Shown here: positions 39,626 to 48,724 of the stretch, one piece after another | How the letters are laid out: every line of letters starts with the position of its first letter | How positions within the stretch are numbered: position 1 is the first letter of the stretch | Source of the DNA: Gammaproteobacteria bacterium | Lineage (GTDB): Bacteria > Pseudomonadota > Gammaproteobacteria > Enterobacterales > Kangiellaceae | Assembly: GCA_013373375.1 (NCBI GenBank) | Contig: JABXHY010000004.1 | Location: forward strand, 62,001-126,000 | Direction of reading: 5' to 3' | Length of the DNA: 64,000 nt | Made by a program: the position numbers and the translations under genes | Notes under the pieces: model-generated | Databases searched by the model: none | Seen by the model: only the letters and a program-made list of their open reading frames with translations | What the model was told of the DNA's origin: nothing

Positions 39626-41329
39626 TTACAATGGCGCGAAAACGTCTGCTTCAGCTTCAACCTGAATAATTCTAAAGACAACTCGCATGTTCGAGCGCCA
39701 TTCAGTCTCATTCTTCGGTGCGCAAGGGTCTGCTCCACAAACACCTGTATTCGGCATTGCTATGCCATGGCCGATTGTTGCAAATTGAGAAGCATCTAAG
39801 CTAAGGCCATCTTTCTTTGCGAATTCTATAATGCTGTCACGCACTGCCTGAGCGCGGCTTAAACTTAAATTTCTTGCACTTTGTTTTGTTTGGCCTAAAA
39901 CAACCTCTGGGACGTTTGCTTTCTTTTTCCTCAAATAGCCCATCGGATCCGAGTGACCTTCTACCGTAATAACGGCCCCACCATAAGTGCTGGCTAAATC
40001 AATAACTCTTTTAAATGAATCTTCGTAAAGAGATGCCGAGAAATTACTTTGATTTGGTTGAAAAAAGACTTCGAAAGAAAATAATTCGCCGTCATCTAAT
40101 GAGCCTTGCTGTTGCTTTCGAGTCACGACCTCAGCAACTTTATCGGAGTCAAACTTAGGCGCTTCTGCTTTGCCGATATTAGTGAGTCCGGCTTTTAAAA
40201 ATCCGAAGTCCCAATCAACGCCAACGACAGAAGCACTTTTCGATGCCAGGCCAAGTTGACTTAAGCCACTTTTAGCTTCTGCATTTAATTTATCGAGGTT
40301 TCGAGGATATTGCGCATTATTGAGAAATTTAACGTTACCATCAAAGCCAACAAACTCTGCATCGGCATACATGCCTTCTGCGTCAGCCACAGCAGACTCA
40401 GAATCGAGTAAAGCCAGTGCCGCTCCTTTTATCATTTTTCGATAATCGTCACTTTGTTTATTTTTACTGGCAACAAGTTTATCCAGTGCTTCTTGCCCTA
40501 ACATTAAACCTCGAACAAACTTTTCTACATCAGCTCGATTTGTTTTTAAGTAATCGGCTCGCACAGCGTAAATGTCTGCAATAACTCGGTTAGCCGTTTT
40601 GGTCGACATTAATATTTTGGCGCCCTTTACCGAAGCTTCTGATCCTGTGCCTATATTGCCACCAGAAGTCAATGCCAGGGCATCAGGAATAATCACGAAT
40701 GCCGCATCAACATTGCCTTCATAAAACGCTTCCATTGGCGTACTGTCAGTCCCAGTTAAATCTCGAGTCCATTTAATTTTGACATCATTCAAACTTAAAC
40801 CCGAATCTTTAAGAATTCGAATTAGATAGTCAGTGTGAGGTCCGTATGCTTGAATCGCAATTGTTTTTCCTTTCAAATCTGCAGCGGATTTAATGTTGTC
40901 TTTTACAACAAAAGCATCACCTCCGTTAGACCAGGTCATTTGATAGATGACAACAGGCTTAGTTTTCGCATTTTTATTTAACAGGTCAGCGGCTTGAGTA
41001 ATCATTCCGACAGTTCCACGTAAGTAGGGCGATTTACCCGCTAAATAATCTTCGACCTGCTTTGAGAAAACATCTTGTCGAATAAGTCGGACATTTAAAC
41101 CCAACTGATCAAAAATACTGCCTTTTTTGGTAATAACTGCATCGCCATTTGCATGAATTGTTGCAATATCACCGCCCCATGAAATGATAGGAACTTCAGT
41201 TACCTGTCCTGTGTACACTTGGCCTACCTTGCCTGAAACAACATCTTGCATCGGCTTATTATCAACATAATTCTGAGCAAATACCGAAATGCTAATGGTA
41301 CTTAAAATGCCGATTATCAAATTTTTCAT
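39626..41329 (-). CDS. Secreted solute-binding/OmpA fusion protein
   Basis: This 567-residue protein has a short signal peptide ending SVFAQ (cleavage near residue 18), a NitT/TauT-like solute-binding domain (about 45-340; DLKGKTIAIQAYGPHTDYLIR, GTDSTPMEAFYEGNVDAAF), and an OmpA-type C-terminal domain (about 425-560) with VEGHSDPMGY and LSLSRAQAVRDSIIEF. An insertion with CGADPC lies in the OmpA domain near residue 535, probably a disulfide. Unlike the other fusion in this operon, it seems to be fully secreted into the periplasm. It follows the ATPase gene with a 19-base gap. Confidence 0.9.
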   Translation of the reverse strand: MKNLIIGILSTISISVFAQNYVDNKPMQDVVSGKVGQVYTGQVTEVPIISWGGDIATIHANGDAVITKKGSIFDQLGLNVRLIRQDVFSKQVEDYLAGKSPYLRGTVGMITQAADLLNKNAKTKPVVIYQMTWSNGGDAFVVKDNIKSAADLKGKTIAIQAYGPHTDYLIRILKDSGLSLNDVKIKWTRDLTGTDSTPMEAFYEGNVDAAFVIIPDALALTSGGNIGTGSEASVKGAKILMSTKTANRVIADIYAVRADYLKTNRADVEKFVRGLMLGQEALDKLVASKNKQSDDYRKMIKGAALALLDSESAVADAEGMYADAEFVGFDGNVKFLNNAQYPRNLDKLNAEAKSGLSQLGLASKSASVVGVDWDFGFLKAGLTNIGKAEAPKFDSDKVAEVVTRKQQQGSLDDGELFSFEVFFQPNQSNFSASLYEDSFKRVIDLASTYGGAVITVEGHSDPMGYLRKKKANVPEVVLGQTKQSARNLSLSRAQAVRDSIIEFAKKDGLSLDASQFATIGHGIAMPNTGVCGADPCAPKNETEWRSNMRVVFRIIQVEAEADVFAPL

Positions 41330-41348
41330 ACCTTATTCCTTCTGATTA

Positions 41349-42245
41349 CTAACCGTTGGTACTGTCTTGTCTGTACTCAATATCTGTTAAAGTTTGATAA
41401 CTGTCGGGATGAGTTAAGTTAAAATCTTTCACGTGTTGCAATATTCTTGGCTCGAAACCGATTTCCTTGATGTTTTTGATAAGATGTTTGAACTCATCAG
41501 TATCTTTTATTTCGGTACTCGCACCTTTAAATTTTAAAGCTTTATCAAATACTATTTTACCGCCACGACCTTCAAATCCGTCGCCTCGATCGTCAGTGTA
41601 ATACTGAGACAAGACCAATAAGCGAGTGCCCAAAAATACCGCCTCTTCTAAATCGTGAGTTACGAAAAAAATAGTTAAATTATTTTCTTCCCACAACTCG
41701 GTGAGAAACACCTGCAATTCTTCTCGAGTATTTGGATCCAATGCACCAAAAGGTTCATCCATTAACAGTACTGGCGGTTTGGTAATAAGAGCCTGAGCTA
41801 TTGCTGCGCGTTGCTGCATGCCGCCACTTAACTCGTGCGGTTTTTTGTTCCATGCATGCTCCAAACGAACTCTTTTTAAATATTCCATAGACTCATCTTT
41901 TTCGCTAGATGATGCATTTTTTATTAATGCCCAGGGACTCTGGCACATTCGTTTGGCCATCAATACATTATCCAGCACCGATAAGTTAGGAAATAAGGAG
42001 TATTTCTGGAACACTATTCCACGCTGCTTATTCGGACGAGGTGCGTTTTGTCCTTCGATGATTACCTTGCCTCGAGTGGCTTGCTCCATCCCCAGAATAA
42101 GTCGAAGCAACGTTGATTTTCCGCAGCCACTGGGTCCAACCAAAGTGCAAAGCTCGCCTTTTGTGACATTGAGGTCGATATTATCGAGTACAACTTTTTC
42201 GCCGTAGACTTTATCAACGTCGATGATTTCAATTAATTTTTCCAT
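41349..42245 (-). CDS. ABC transporter ATPase, NitT/TauT-like
   Basis: This 298-residue ATPase has Walker A GPSGCGKSTLLRLILG, signature LSGGMQQRAAIAQAL, Walker B LLMDEPFGALDP and the H-loop FFVTHDLEEAV, closest in style to SsuB/TauB/NrtD ATPases. About 60 residues beyond the core form a C-terminal extension. An open frame extends eight codons upstream, but the ATG at 42243-42245 overlaps the permease stop as TAATG and gives the family N-terminus MEKLIEIIDVDKVYG. It energises the permease encoded immediately upstream. Confidence 0.95.
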   Translation of the reverse strand: MEKLIEIIDVDKVYGEKVVLDNIDLNVTKGELCTLVGPSGCGKSTLLRLILGMEQATRGKVIIEGQNAPRPNKQRGIVFQKYSLFPNLSVLDNVLMAKRMCQSPWALIKNASSSEKDESMEYLKRVRLEHAWNKKPHELSGGMQQRAAIAQALITKPPVLLMDEPFGALDPNTREELQVFLTELWEENNLTIFFVTHDLEEAVFLGTRLLVLSQYYTDDRGDGFEGRGGKIVFDKALKFKGASTEIKDTDEFKHLIKNIKEIGFEPRILQHVKDFNLTHPDSYQTLTDIEYRQDSTNG

Positions 42246-43069
42246 TATTTTGCTGCCTCTCGATACCAACCAAACATAGTGTTATTGAGCGTTTTTAACA
42301 GCCAGTCAAACAAAAAGCCCAGCAGCGTGATCCATAAAACGTAAGGAATAATAACGTCCATCGCCATATAGCGACGAACTAGAAATATCCGATAACCTAG
42401 TCCCTCGGTTGCTGCGATAGCTTCCGAAGCAATTAAGAACAACCATGCTCCTCCAAGTACCAAACGCAATGAATCCAAAGCTCTTGGCAGAGTTTGTGGC
42501 AAAATAATCCGGTACAGAAGCGCTGACGGCGAAGCGCCGATGGTGAGAGCCTTTACTTTTTGTTCAGATGGAATTTTATCCACAGCCAGATACACATCTC
42601 GCGTCAAAATTGGCGCTGTGCCAATAAAAATCAAAGCAATTTTTGCGGTTTCGCCAACACCAAGGCTGATAAACAAAATCGGTAAGATTGCCAGCGGTGG
42701 AATCATCGACACGAAGGTCACAAAAGGCCCTATTCCAGCATTTACACCTGGGTATAAGCCTTGATTTAGGCCAACTAATAACGCAAATAAAAACGCCAGC
42801 CCAACACCAACACCTAATCTGAATAAGCTCGCACTGGTATCTTTCCAAAATAAATAGTCGCCAGTGCGTCGGTCTTCGGTAAACGCCATGCGCTCAACCG
42901 CGTCAAACATCTGGCCAAAAGAAGGCAATAGTTTATCTTGAGGATTATCGGCTAATCGAGCATCTGAGGCGTATATGTACACTGCGATCAGAATCACAAA
43001 AGGAATTATCCCGATCAGCTTCGACTTCCAACCCGACACGTCCGCATGCATTCCCCAAAATCGGCTCAT
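42245..43069 (-). CDS. ABC transporter permease, NitT/TauT-like
   Basis: This 274-residue permease has about six membrane helices and the cytoplasmic EAA-type loop KALTIGASPSALLYRIILPQTLP, which contacts the ATPase. The first helix starts near residue 18. It is the first gene of the eight-gene operon and overlaps the ATPase gene by one base. Substrate cannot be read from the sequence. An AT-rich 308-base region upstream probably holds the operon promoter. Confidence 0.93.
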   Translation of the reverse strand: MSRFWGMHADVSGWKSKLIGIIPFVILIAVYIYASDARLADNPQDKLLPSFGQMFDAVERMAFTEDRRTGDYLFWKDTSASLFRLGVGVGLAFLFALLVGLNQGLYPGVNAGIGPFVTFVSMIPPLAILPILFISLGVGETAKIALIFIGTAPILTRDVYLAVDKIPSEQKVKALTIGASPSALLYRIILPQTLPRALDSLRLVLGGAWLFLIASEAIAATEGLGYRIFLVRRYMAMDVIIPYVLWITLLGFLFDWLLKTLNNTMFGWYREAAK

Positions 43070-43377
43070 CTGCTTCCTCTATTTATTCCATCTGAAATGT
43101 TGATATTAACCGTTAAAATTTTGCTAAGAATATAGCCTAGCTTTCATCAATACAATATGACAGCGGATTCCCTCAATTACTGTCTAAAAACAGCGTCGAA
43201 TTTGTATATCCTTGTTGTAGGTGAACAATTATAGACTTTAATGCGCCTTAATATGTTGGTTAGTCCGCAATATGGGCAGAATCTTACAGTAAATCCTTGT
43301 GCAAAAGCTGATGGCGAAGAACATCAAAGCAAATTGATTAAATAATAACCTTACCAAGAAGATGTCGACTTTAATGC
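43070..43377. other. Intergenic region upstream of the transporter operon
   Basis: This 308-base gap lies between the permease start and the end of the unrecognised gene. A TATATT on the minus strand (about 43129-43134) could be the operon's -10, but no good -35 is 17 bases away. A 34-codon plus-strand frame at 43241-43345 has no ribosome-binding site and is not called. Nothing else is evident. Confidence 0.4.
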
Positions 43378-45000
43378 TTATAAAATCGTCTCGAAAGCCA
43401 TAGACAGTTGTGGTAACCGGTAAAAACCATGATTCTCAAACTCTTGAAAAAAAGTGGTTAGGCACAGAACGTACTGATGTAAACCATAAGGTTCATCCTG
43501 ATCCCCATATGATTTCAGAAAAGGATAAATCAATAAAACTGTCTGCAGGGTCGCTAGCTGCACTTTTGAAAACTGCTCAGGAGAGTCAACCGTAAAAACC
43601 TTTTGAATATTTGCAATTTCAGATTCAATTTTATTAACTGAATTATCAAGCTCACTCTCAGGTAGGTATTGAGTTAAAAAACGTTTTAACTGATTTAATT
43701 TAGCTGTCGATAACTCTTCGGCAATCGCATTCTTTATCGGAGTAAAATGCTTTTGAATATCCGATATTGTCAGATCAACAAATAGCACCAAGTCTCGCAA
43801 CTTTGATGACGTCGGAATTGACTGTCCTTGATTGGCCAATTTTTTTTGTAGATGATATTCAAAAACATCCGCGGTTAATTCGGCGAGTACTGCATTATGC
43901 GCAACAGCAAGCTTTCTGGAATAAAAAGTGTAAAAATAATTGGTTATCGACTCAACAATATTATCTTGTGTTTGCTTTTTTAACTCCGGCAGTTCCTCAA
44001 ATTTGATTGGCGTGCGCAAATCACTTAAAAATCGATATAGATGTTCAAACTCACATAAATTTTCTTGCCAAGCGTGGCCATATGCATCATGCACCAAAAA
44101 TGAATCTGCGGATTTCCTTGGCAGTATAAAAACCATAGTGACCAAAGTATTTCTTACCGCAACTTTGGTTAAGTGTAAGTTATATTCGTCTTCCAAAAAC
44201 CTTTGAAGGTCATTTATCAATGAATCGCTCAGTTGAATTGACGACCATTCTCCAACGGCAGGAAAATCAGCACGGTGTCGATTTGATTGTAACTTTAATT
44301 TTTGAAACAGTTCATTAATTGCATTGTGATCATTCAACGAGAACTGACGATCAGGATCTAAGCCATGCTCAGAAAAGTTAAAGATAAAAAAGAGAGTCGC
44401 ATTAGCAATGGTAATATCAATTGAATCGTGACTAAGTGCTTTAATTCCCGTGATACTTTCAAATAATGAATTATGACTTAATCCCGTTGATAAGCGTCTT
44501 TTCAAATAAGCAACAATGGCTTTTTTAACCTGAAGATTAGAAATTACATACGCTGTTTCAGACTTAATTCGCTCCAACTCTTCATCTGACAACCTAAACT
44601 GCTTTTGCAAACGTTGTAAAAACTGTGTTCTTAACGATGCGTCATAACTCATTGGTTGAGGAAACAGCGATAGTAACTTACTGTTTAGTGAATCATAATT
44701 TACCTTACCCATACTCTCAGATAGAAAAGAAGAGAGATAAAAACCTTTGGCAACGACGTACTCAACTCGGTTGGTCAACGTTTCCCGGAACGACTCCGAG
44801 CTTAAAGAAGTTTCAGTGGATTTCGAAACAGGATACTGCGCGAGGATATCTTGCTCAAGCTGCAAAATATCGTCTGTCGACAATTCTTGATCTTTGTTTG
44901 CGATTTCAATCAAAGTGGAGATGAGCTTTTGCTGCAACTCAGTAATTGAGTCATAGAGCTCTGGGATTAAAGTATTAAAAACTGTTCGCTCTGAATGCAT
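43378..45000 (-). CDS. Unrecognised protein with HDxxGH motif
   Basis: I do not recognise this protein of about 540 residues. It has no signal peptide or membrane helix and looks mostly helical. Two blocks stand out: HDAYGHAWQ (residues 304-312) and AHNAVLAELTADVFE (367-381), with His, Glu and Asp spaced like metal ligands. The HDxxGH form recalls the iron-binding segment of aromatic amino acid hydroxylases, but nothing else matches that family, so this is only a hint. Two starts are possible: a TTG at 45022-45024 or the ATG at 44998-45000. The ATG is preferred on codon grounds although its ribosome-binding site is poor. It stands alone between the transporter operon and rapA. Confidence 0.8.
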   Translation of the reverse strand: MHSERTVFNTLIPELYDSITELQQKLISTLIEIANKDQELSTDDILQLEQDILAQYPVSKSTETSLSSESFRETLTNRVEYVVAKGFYLSSFLSESMGKVNYDSLNSKLLSLFPQPMSYDASLRTQFLQRLQKQFRLSDEELERIKSETAYVISNLQVKKAIVAYLKRRLSTGLSHNSLFESITGIKALSHDSIDITIANATLFFIFNFSEHGLDPDRQFSLNDHNAINELFQKLKLQSNRHRADFPAVGEWSSIQLSDSLINDLQRFLEDEYNLHLTKVAVRNTLVTMVFILPRKSADSFLVHDAYGHAWQENLCEFEHLYRFLSDLRTPIKFEELPELKKQTQDNIVESITNYFYTFYSRKLAVAHNAVLAELTADVFEYHLQKKLANQGQSIPTSSKLRDLVLFVDLTISDIQKHFTPIKNAIAEELSTAKLNQLKRFLTQYLPESELDNSVNKIESEIANIQKVFTVDSPEQFSKVQLATLQTVLLIYPFLKSYGDQDEPYGLHQYVLCLTTFFQEFENHGFYRLPQLSMAFETIL

Positions 45001-45165
45001 AGCTCTTAAACAACTTAGTTTCAATTGCGCTCATACCGAGTGGTGGGCCCCAAAATATTCTAATAAGGCCGCTCTGTCTCTCACCTGCTGTTCAAATAAT
45101 AACGCAGGTAACACCTTATATGATACCCAAACCAATCGCTCGATGAAAAATTATTAGTCAATATC

Positions 45166-45195
45166 AAAAAGCCCCTTATTTTGGGGCTCTTTTTT
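45166..45195 (-). terminator. Terminator after rapA
   Basis: AGCCCC (45170-45175), loop TTATTTT, GGGGCT (45183-45188) with five As on the left, giving a U-tract for minus-strand transcripts, and CTTTTTT on the right. It closes the rapA transcript. Confidence 0.85.
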
Positions 45196-45212
45196 AACGG
45201 CTTTTTTGAATG

Positions 45213-48149
45213 TTAGCTCGCGACCATCAGTCGCAACCCTTGAAGTTGCAGAGAAGATTTTTCAACATGAACCAAAACTTGTTGAATAAAGTTTTCGATC
45301 GATTCAATTTCACTTTCACGAATATTGGGGTTCTTGCTTTTAAGTTGCTGTAATCGCTTCAGCTCTCCTCCCAATAATTTATCGACTCTCTGTGTCGCAG
45401 ACTGCTTTATTTCAGGTACTTTTAACTGAGCTTTTTGTTGTGCATGCTGCACCAATTGCTCAGTTTGGGGTTTCACCTGCTGTAACACTTGACGTGCTAT
45501 CTTTCTTTTAAGTGGCTGACTCAGTTGATTTAGAGCCTCATGTTTGACGGCTTGTGAAAGATCTTTTCCATTCGCATCAACCAATACTCGTATCGGAGCT
45601 TGTGATAAGTAACGATGAATTTGAAGATGCTTTGGCGCAATGGATTCAAGTGTGTATAAAGCTTCCAACAACAAAGTTCCCGGTTTTAATCCATTCACCG
45701 AAATAGTGCCGACAGTAGCATTACCCGAATCACTGTCGATCAACATTTCCATTGCTTCAACCACCATGGGGTGTTCCCAGGTTAAAAATTCGATGTCATC
45801 TCGAGACAAAGCTTTCATTCGATCCAGTGTCACCGTATTCCCGTCTTCTTTCAGACCGGGAAAATAACTGTGTTTCATATGATCACTTGGACGGATTACC
45901 CAACTTAAGCTCGAATGCTCTTCCTGCTCAACCCCAAACTCTTCGAGTAAGCGCTCAAAAAAATCGGCTAGGCTATTAGCCTGCTCTTGCTCCGCAACTT
46001 GTTCAACAATTAAGTTTGCTTGCGGTTGCCGACAGGAGTTCAGTTCAAGCAACCGATCCCTTCCTTTTTCCATATCCGAACGCAGCTCTTGCACGTTACT
46101 TTTTACCTCTCCAATAAAGGCATCGGATAGCTCATTTAAATGATGCATATAGTGCAGTAACTGTTCTTCAAAGTTTTGATAAACCGCAAAGCCTGCACTG
46201 AAACTCTTTTCAAAAAGTCCTAGACCTTCGTTATAAAAACGGAACAATACTTCTTGGGATGAACCGTTCAAAAAAGGAACGTGCAGGTTTATAGTTTGAG
46301 TTTGACCAATTCGATCTAACCGGCCGATACGCTGCTCAACCAAATCAGGATTGTTTGGAATATCAAAAAATACTAAATGATGCGCAAATTGAAAGTTACG
46401 ACCTTCACTGCCAATTTCGGAACAAAATAATACATCAGCGCCTTCTTCTCTTTCGGCAAAATAAGCCGCTGCACGATCTCGTTCGAAAATACTCATTCCT
46501 TCATGAAAGCAAGCGCTGCGCAGGGCAAACTTTCTGGCAAAATATTGCTGCAAATTCAGCGCGGTGTCTCGATGGTGCGCAATCAATAATATTTTTTCGC
46601 CTTTCAATTGCTCAAATATAGATTCCAACCACTCAATTCTTGGATCTCGTTTTAACCATACTTCTGGCGCTAAATGAATCTCCGGTGTCAATCCAGAATT
46701 CCCGACATTCATTGGTTCATCGTCATCAGGCTGATAAATTTCAGGACAGTTTAGGGAATAAGTGTGTAATTGCCGCTTGGGAAAATTAGTCATCGCTGCT
46801 CGAGTGTTCCGAAACAGCACCCGCCCGGTGCCATGCTGATCAATCAACATGTTCAATAAAGTTTCTCGAGTTAGCTCTGATACCAAAGCTTCGTCATCGT
46901 CCTTCACTAATTTTTCTAACTCAGCATCGCCTTGTAACAAAGGTAACAGTTCTTCTTTAGGTAGATCATCGGCACTGATTAAAGATTCAATCGCTGGCTG
47001 CCATTTTTGCTGTTCGGCGGCCTCTTTTTTGAACTCTTCAAAGTTATGAAAACGATCCGGATCCAATAATCGTAAACGGGCAAAGTGGCTTTCCAGTCCT
47101 GCTTGTTCTGGCGTTGCCGTTAACAATAACAATCCTTTGGTTTGCCGACTCAGTTGCTCGACCAGTCGATAATCCTGCCCGGTCGTCTCTGAATTAGTTG
47201 AAGCACTATCAATGTCATCAACTTCAACAACTGGCTCTGACTTTTCGCCTGAATTTACTTCGGACCAATGCAAGTGGTGAGCTTCATCAACAACGACTAA
47301 ATCCCAGTTTGATTCGGCTAATTGGCGCTGCATGTCTGAATGCTTGAGCACACCATCAAGGCTGCAAATAACCAATTGCTCCATTTCAAATGGATTAACA
47401 ACTTCACCAGTATCTAAATCAATATCAGGAGACTCTGTTAATGCGGCAAAACGAGACTCATCGTATAAAGCAAAGCGAAGATTAAAGCGACGTAACATTT
47501 CGACGAGCCACTGATGCACCAAAGAATCGGGCACCAATATCATGACTCGCGACGCTTGTCCGGTGTGCAATTGATGATGGAGTATCATGCCCGCTTCAAT
47601 GGTTTTTCCCAAACCAACTTCATCCGCCAGCAAAACTCTCGGCGCGACTCGCTGTGCCACTTCGTGGGCTATGTAAAGCTGATGAGGTAATAATTCGACA
47701 CGCGCACCGAGCAGTCCACTAACTGGACTTTGTCGAAGTAAGTCCAATTGCTGAAAGGTTTCATAGCGAAGTAAGTAACTGGCTTCATTATCCAGTTGAC
47801 CATTTAATAATCTTTTATCCGGTGAATTAAATTGAACAAACGAGTTTAAATGGAGTTCGGATAGCTTATGCTCCTGACCTTCAGCATCTTCACAGCAATA
47901 AATCATCAATCCGTTTTGCTCAATTACTTCCACTATTTGATACTGAACATCATCCATATCCGAGATAGGGTCGCCCACATCATAGGTAATTCGACTGATA
48001 GGAGCGTTATCAAGGGCATAATGCCTTGATTCATTTACGGCGGGAAAATACAGTTCAACCCTGCGCCCTTCAACCGACTGAATCATTCCTAAACCAAGGT
48101 TGGCTTCGTTATGACTTACCCAGCGTTGACCTACAACTGCTTCACTCAT
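45213..48149 (-). CDS. rapA: RNA polymerase-associated ATPase RapA
   Basis: RapA (HepA) is a Swi2/Snf2 ATPase that recycles RNA polymerase. The 978-residue length is close to E. coli RapA (968). The N-terminal Tudor-like region GQRWVSHNEANLGLG is present, then Walker A LLADEVGLGKTIEAGMIL, the DEAH box VVDEAHHLHW, LLTATPEQ, and the C-terminal helicase motifs SEIGSEGRNFQFAHHL and QRIGRLDRIGQ, followed by the long RapA-specific C-terminal part. It is preceded at 142 bases by the TIGR02647-like gene on the same strand. Confidence 0.97.
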   Translation of the reverse strand: MSEAVVGQRWVSHNEANLGLGMIQSVEGRRVELYFPAVNESRHYALDNAPISRITYDVGDPISDMDDVQYQIVEVIEQNGLMIYCCEDAEGQEHKLSELHLNSFVQFNSPDKRLLNGQLDNEASYLLRYETFQQLDLLRQSPVSGLLGARVELLPHQLYIAHEVAQRVAPRVLLADEVGLGKTIEAGMILHHQLHTGQASRVMILVPDSLVHQWLVEMLRRFNLRFALYDESRFAALTESPDIDLDTGEVVNPFEMEQLVICSLDGVLKHSDMQRQLAESNWDLVVVDEAHHLHWSEVNSGEKSEPVVEVDDIDSASTNSETTGQDYRLVEQLSRQTKGLLLLTATPEQAGLESHFARLRLLDPDRFHNFEEFKKEAAEQQKWQPAIESLISADDLPKEELLPLLQGDAELEKLVKDDDEALVSELTRETLLNMLIDQHGTGRVLFRNTRAAMTNFPKRQLHTYSLNCPEIYQPDDDEPMNVGNSGLTPEIHLAPEVWLKRDPRIEWLESIFEQLKGEKILLIAHHRDTALNLQQYFARKFALRSACFHEGMSIFERDRAAAYFAEREEGADVLFCSEIGSEGRNFQFAHHLVFFDIPNNPDLVEQRIGRLDRIGQTQTINLHVPFLNGSSQEVLFRFYNEGLGLFEKSFSAGFAVYQNFEEQLLHYMHHLNELSDAFIGEVKSNVQELRSDMEKGRDRLLELNSCRQPQANLIVEQVAEQEQANSLADFFERLLEEFGVEQEEHSSLSWVIRPSDHMKHSYFPGLKEDGNTVTLDRMKALSRDDIEFLTWEHPMVVEAMEMLIDSDSGNATVGTISVNGLKPGTLLLEALYTLESIAPKHLQIHRYLSQAPIRVLVDANGKDLSQAVKHEALNQLSQPLKRKIARQVLQQVKPQTEQLVQHAQQKAQLKVPEIKQSATQRVDKLLGGELKRLQQLKSKNPNIRESEIESIENFIQQVLVHVEKSSLQLQGLRLMVAS

Positions 48150-48291
48150 GCGTCTTAATATTTATCGTCATTGAAAATGGCCGCGCATTCTACCACTGCG
48201 GTCAAATATTGAAAGGCTCAACACACCTTTTGGTGCGTGTTATCGCTGTGTTGCACAATAGTAATAGCAGAGATAAGACAAATAACAAATG

Positions 48292-48528
48292 TCAGTTTGA
48301 ACTCAAAATGCAAAGTAAGGCATCGGCGTGCTTGGCAGCCTCGATACCAAGATCGGTTAAGTAACCGCCATCCTCTTGTGTAATCAAACCCTTTTGATGC
48401 AGCCTTTTAGTCGCTTCTACTACCCGGGCATCGGCCGAAGAATGGACCTTTATCCCTTGATGATTAGTATCTAGGTTATATCGAATTAAAATACTCAGTT
48501 CGTCCGCAACGCTTTCACTGATGGGCAT
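48292..48528 (-). CDS. TIGR02647-family small protein
   Basis: This 78-residue protein matches the TIGR02647 family by eye: an N-terminal helix VADELSILIRYNLDTNHQGIK, then KRLHQKGLITQEDGGYLTDLG, which looks like a winged-helix DNA-binding element, and a C-terminal helix with HADALLCILSS. Family members are short and restricted largely to gammaproteobacteria; their role is not established. It is divergent from hslV. Confidence 0.85.
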   Translation of the reverse strand: MPISESVADELSILIRYNLDTNHQGIKVHSSADARVVEATKRLHQKGLITQEDGGYLTDLGIEAAKHADALLCILSSN

Positions 48529-48651
48529 AACAACTTATCCTTTAATTCTGTTCTGAACCTATCAAATAACAGTTGGACGCCGGGGTCAACGATTTTAAAT
48601 TAACTTTTTCTCATTTTAGTTTTAATCCACCCTCGTGTTCTGCGATATTCC

Positions 48652-48679
48652 CTTGAAAATCGGGCCGCCACCCCCACTA
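48652..48679 (+). promoter_or_regulatory. Sigma-32-type heat-shock promoter of hslVU
   Basis: CTTGAAA at 48652-48658 matches the sigma-32 -35 consensus exactly. CCCCACTA at 48672-48679 closely matches the -10 CCCCATnT, with a 13-base spacer. Transcription would start near 48686, about 40 bases before the TTG start of hslV. hslVU is a classic sigma-32 operon. Confidence 0.85.
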
Positions 48680-48724
48680 ATACGCCATCACTTATTTTCT
48701 TACCCGATTCATCTGGAGTTTGAT

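Noticed and set aside
43241-43345. 34-codon plus-strand open frame upstream of the transporter operon
   Set aside because: No ribosome-binding site, no recognisable features, and such short frames are expected by chance.
48220-48241. Possible terminator between the TIGR02647-like gene and rapA
   Set aside because: The stem needs a two-base bulge and is not followed by a U-run on the minus strand.
20927-48528. Classical genomic island or prophage
   Set aside because: No integrase, tRNA edge, direct repeats, phage structural genes or IS elements are visible.
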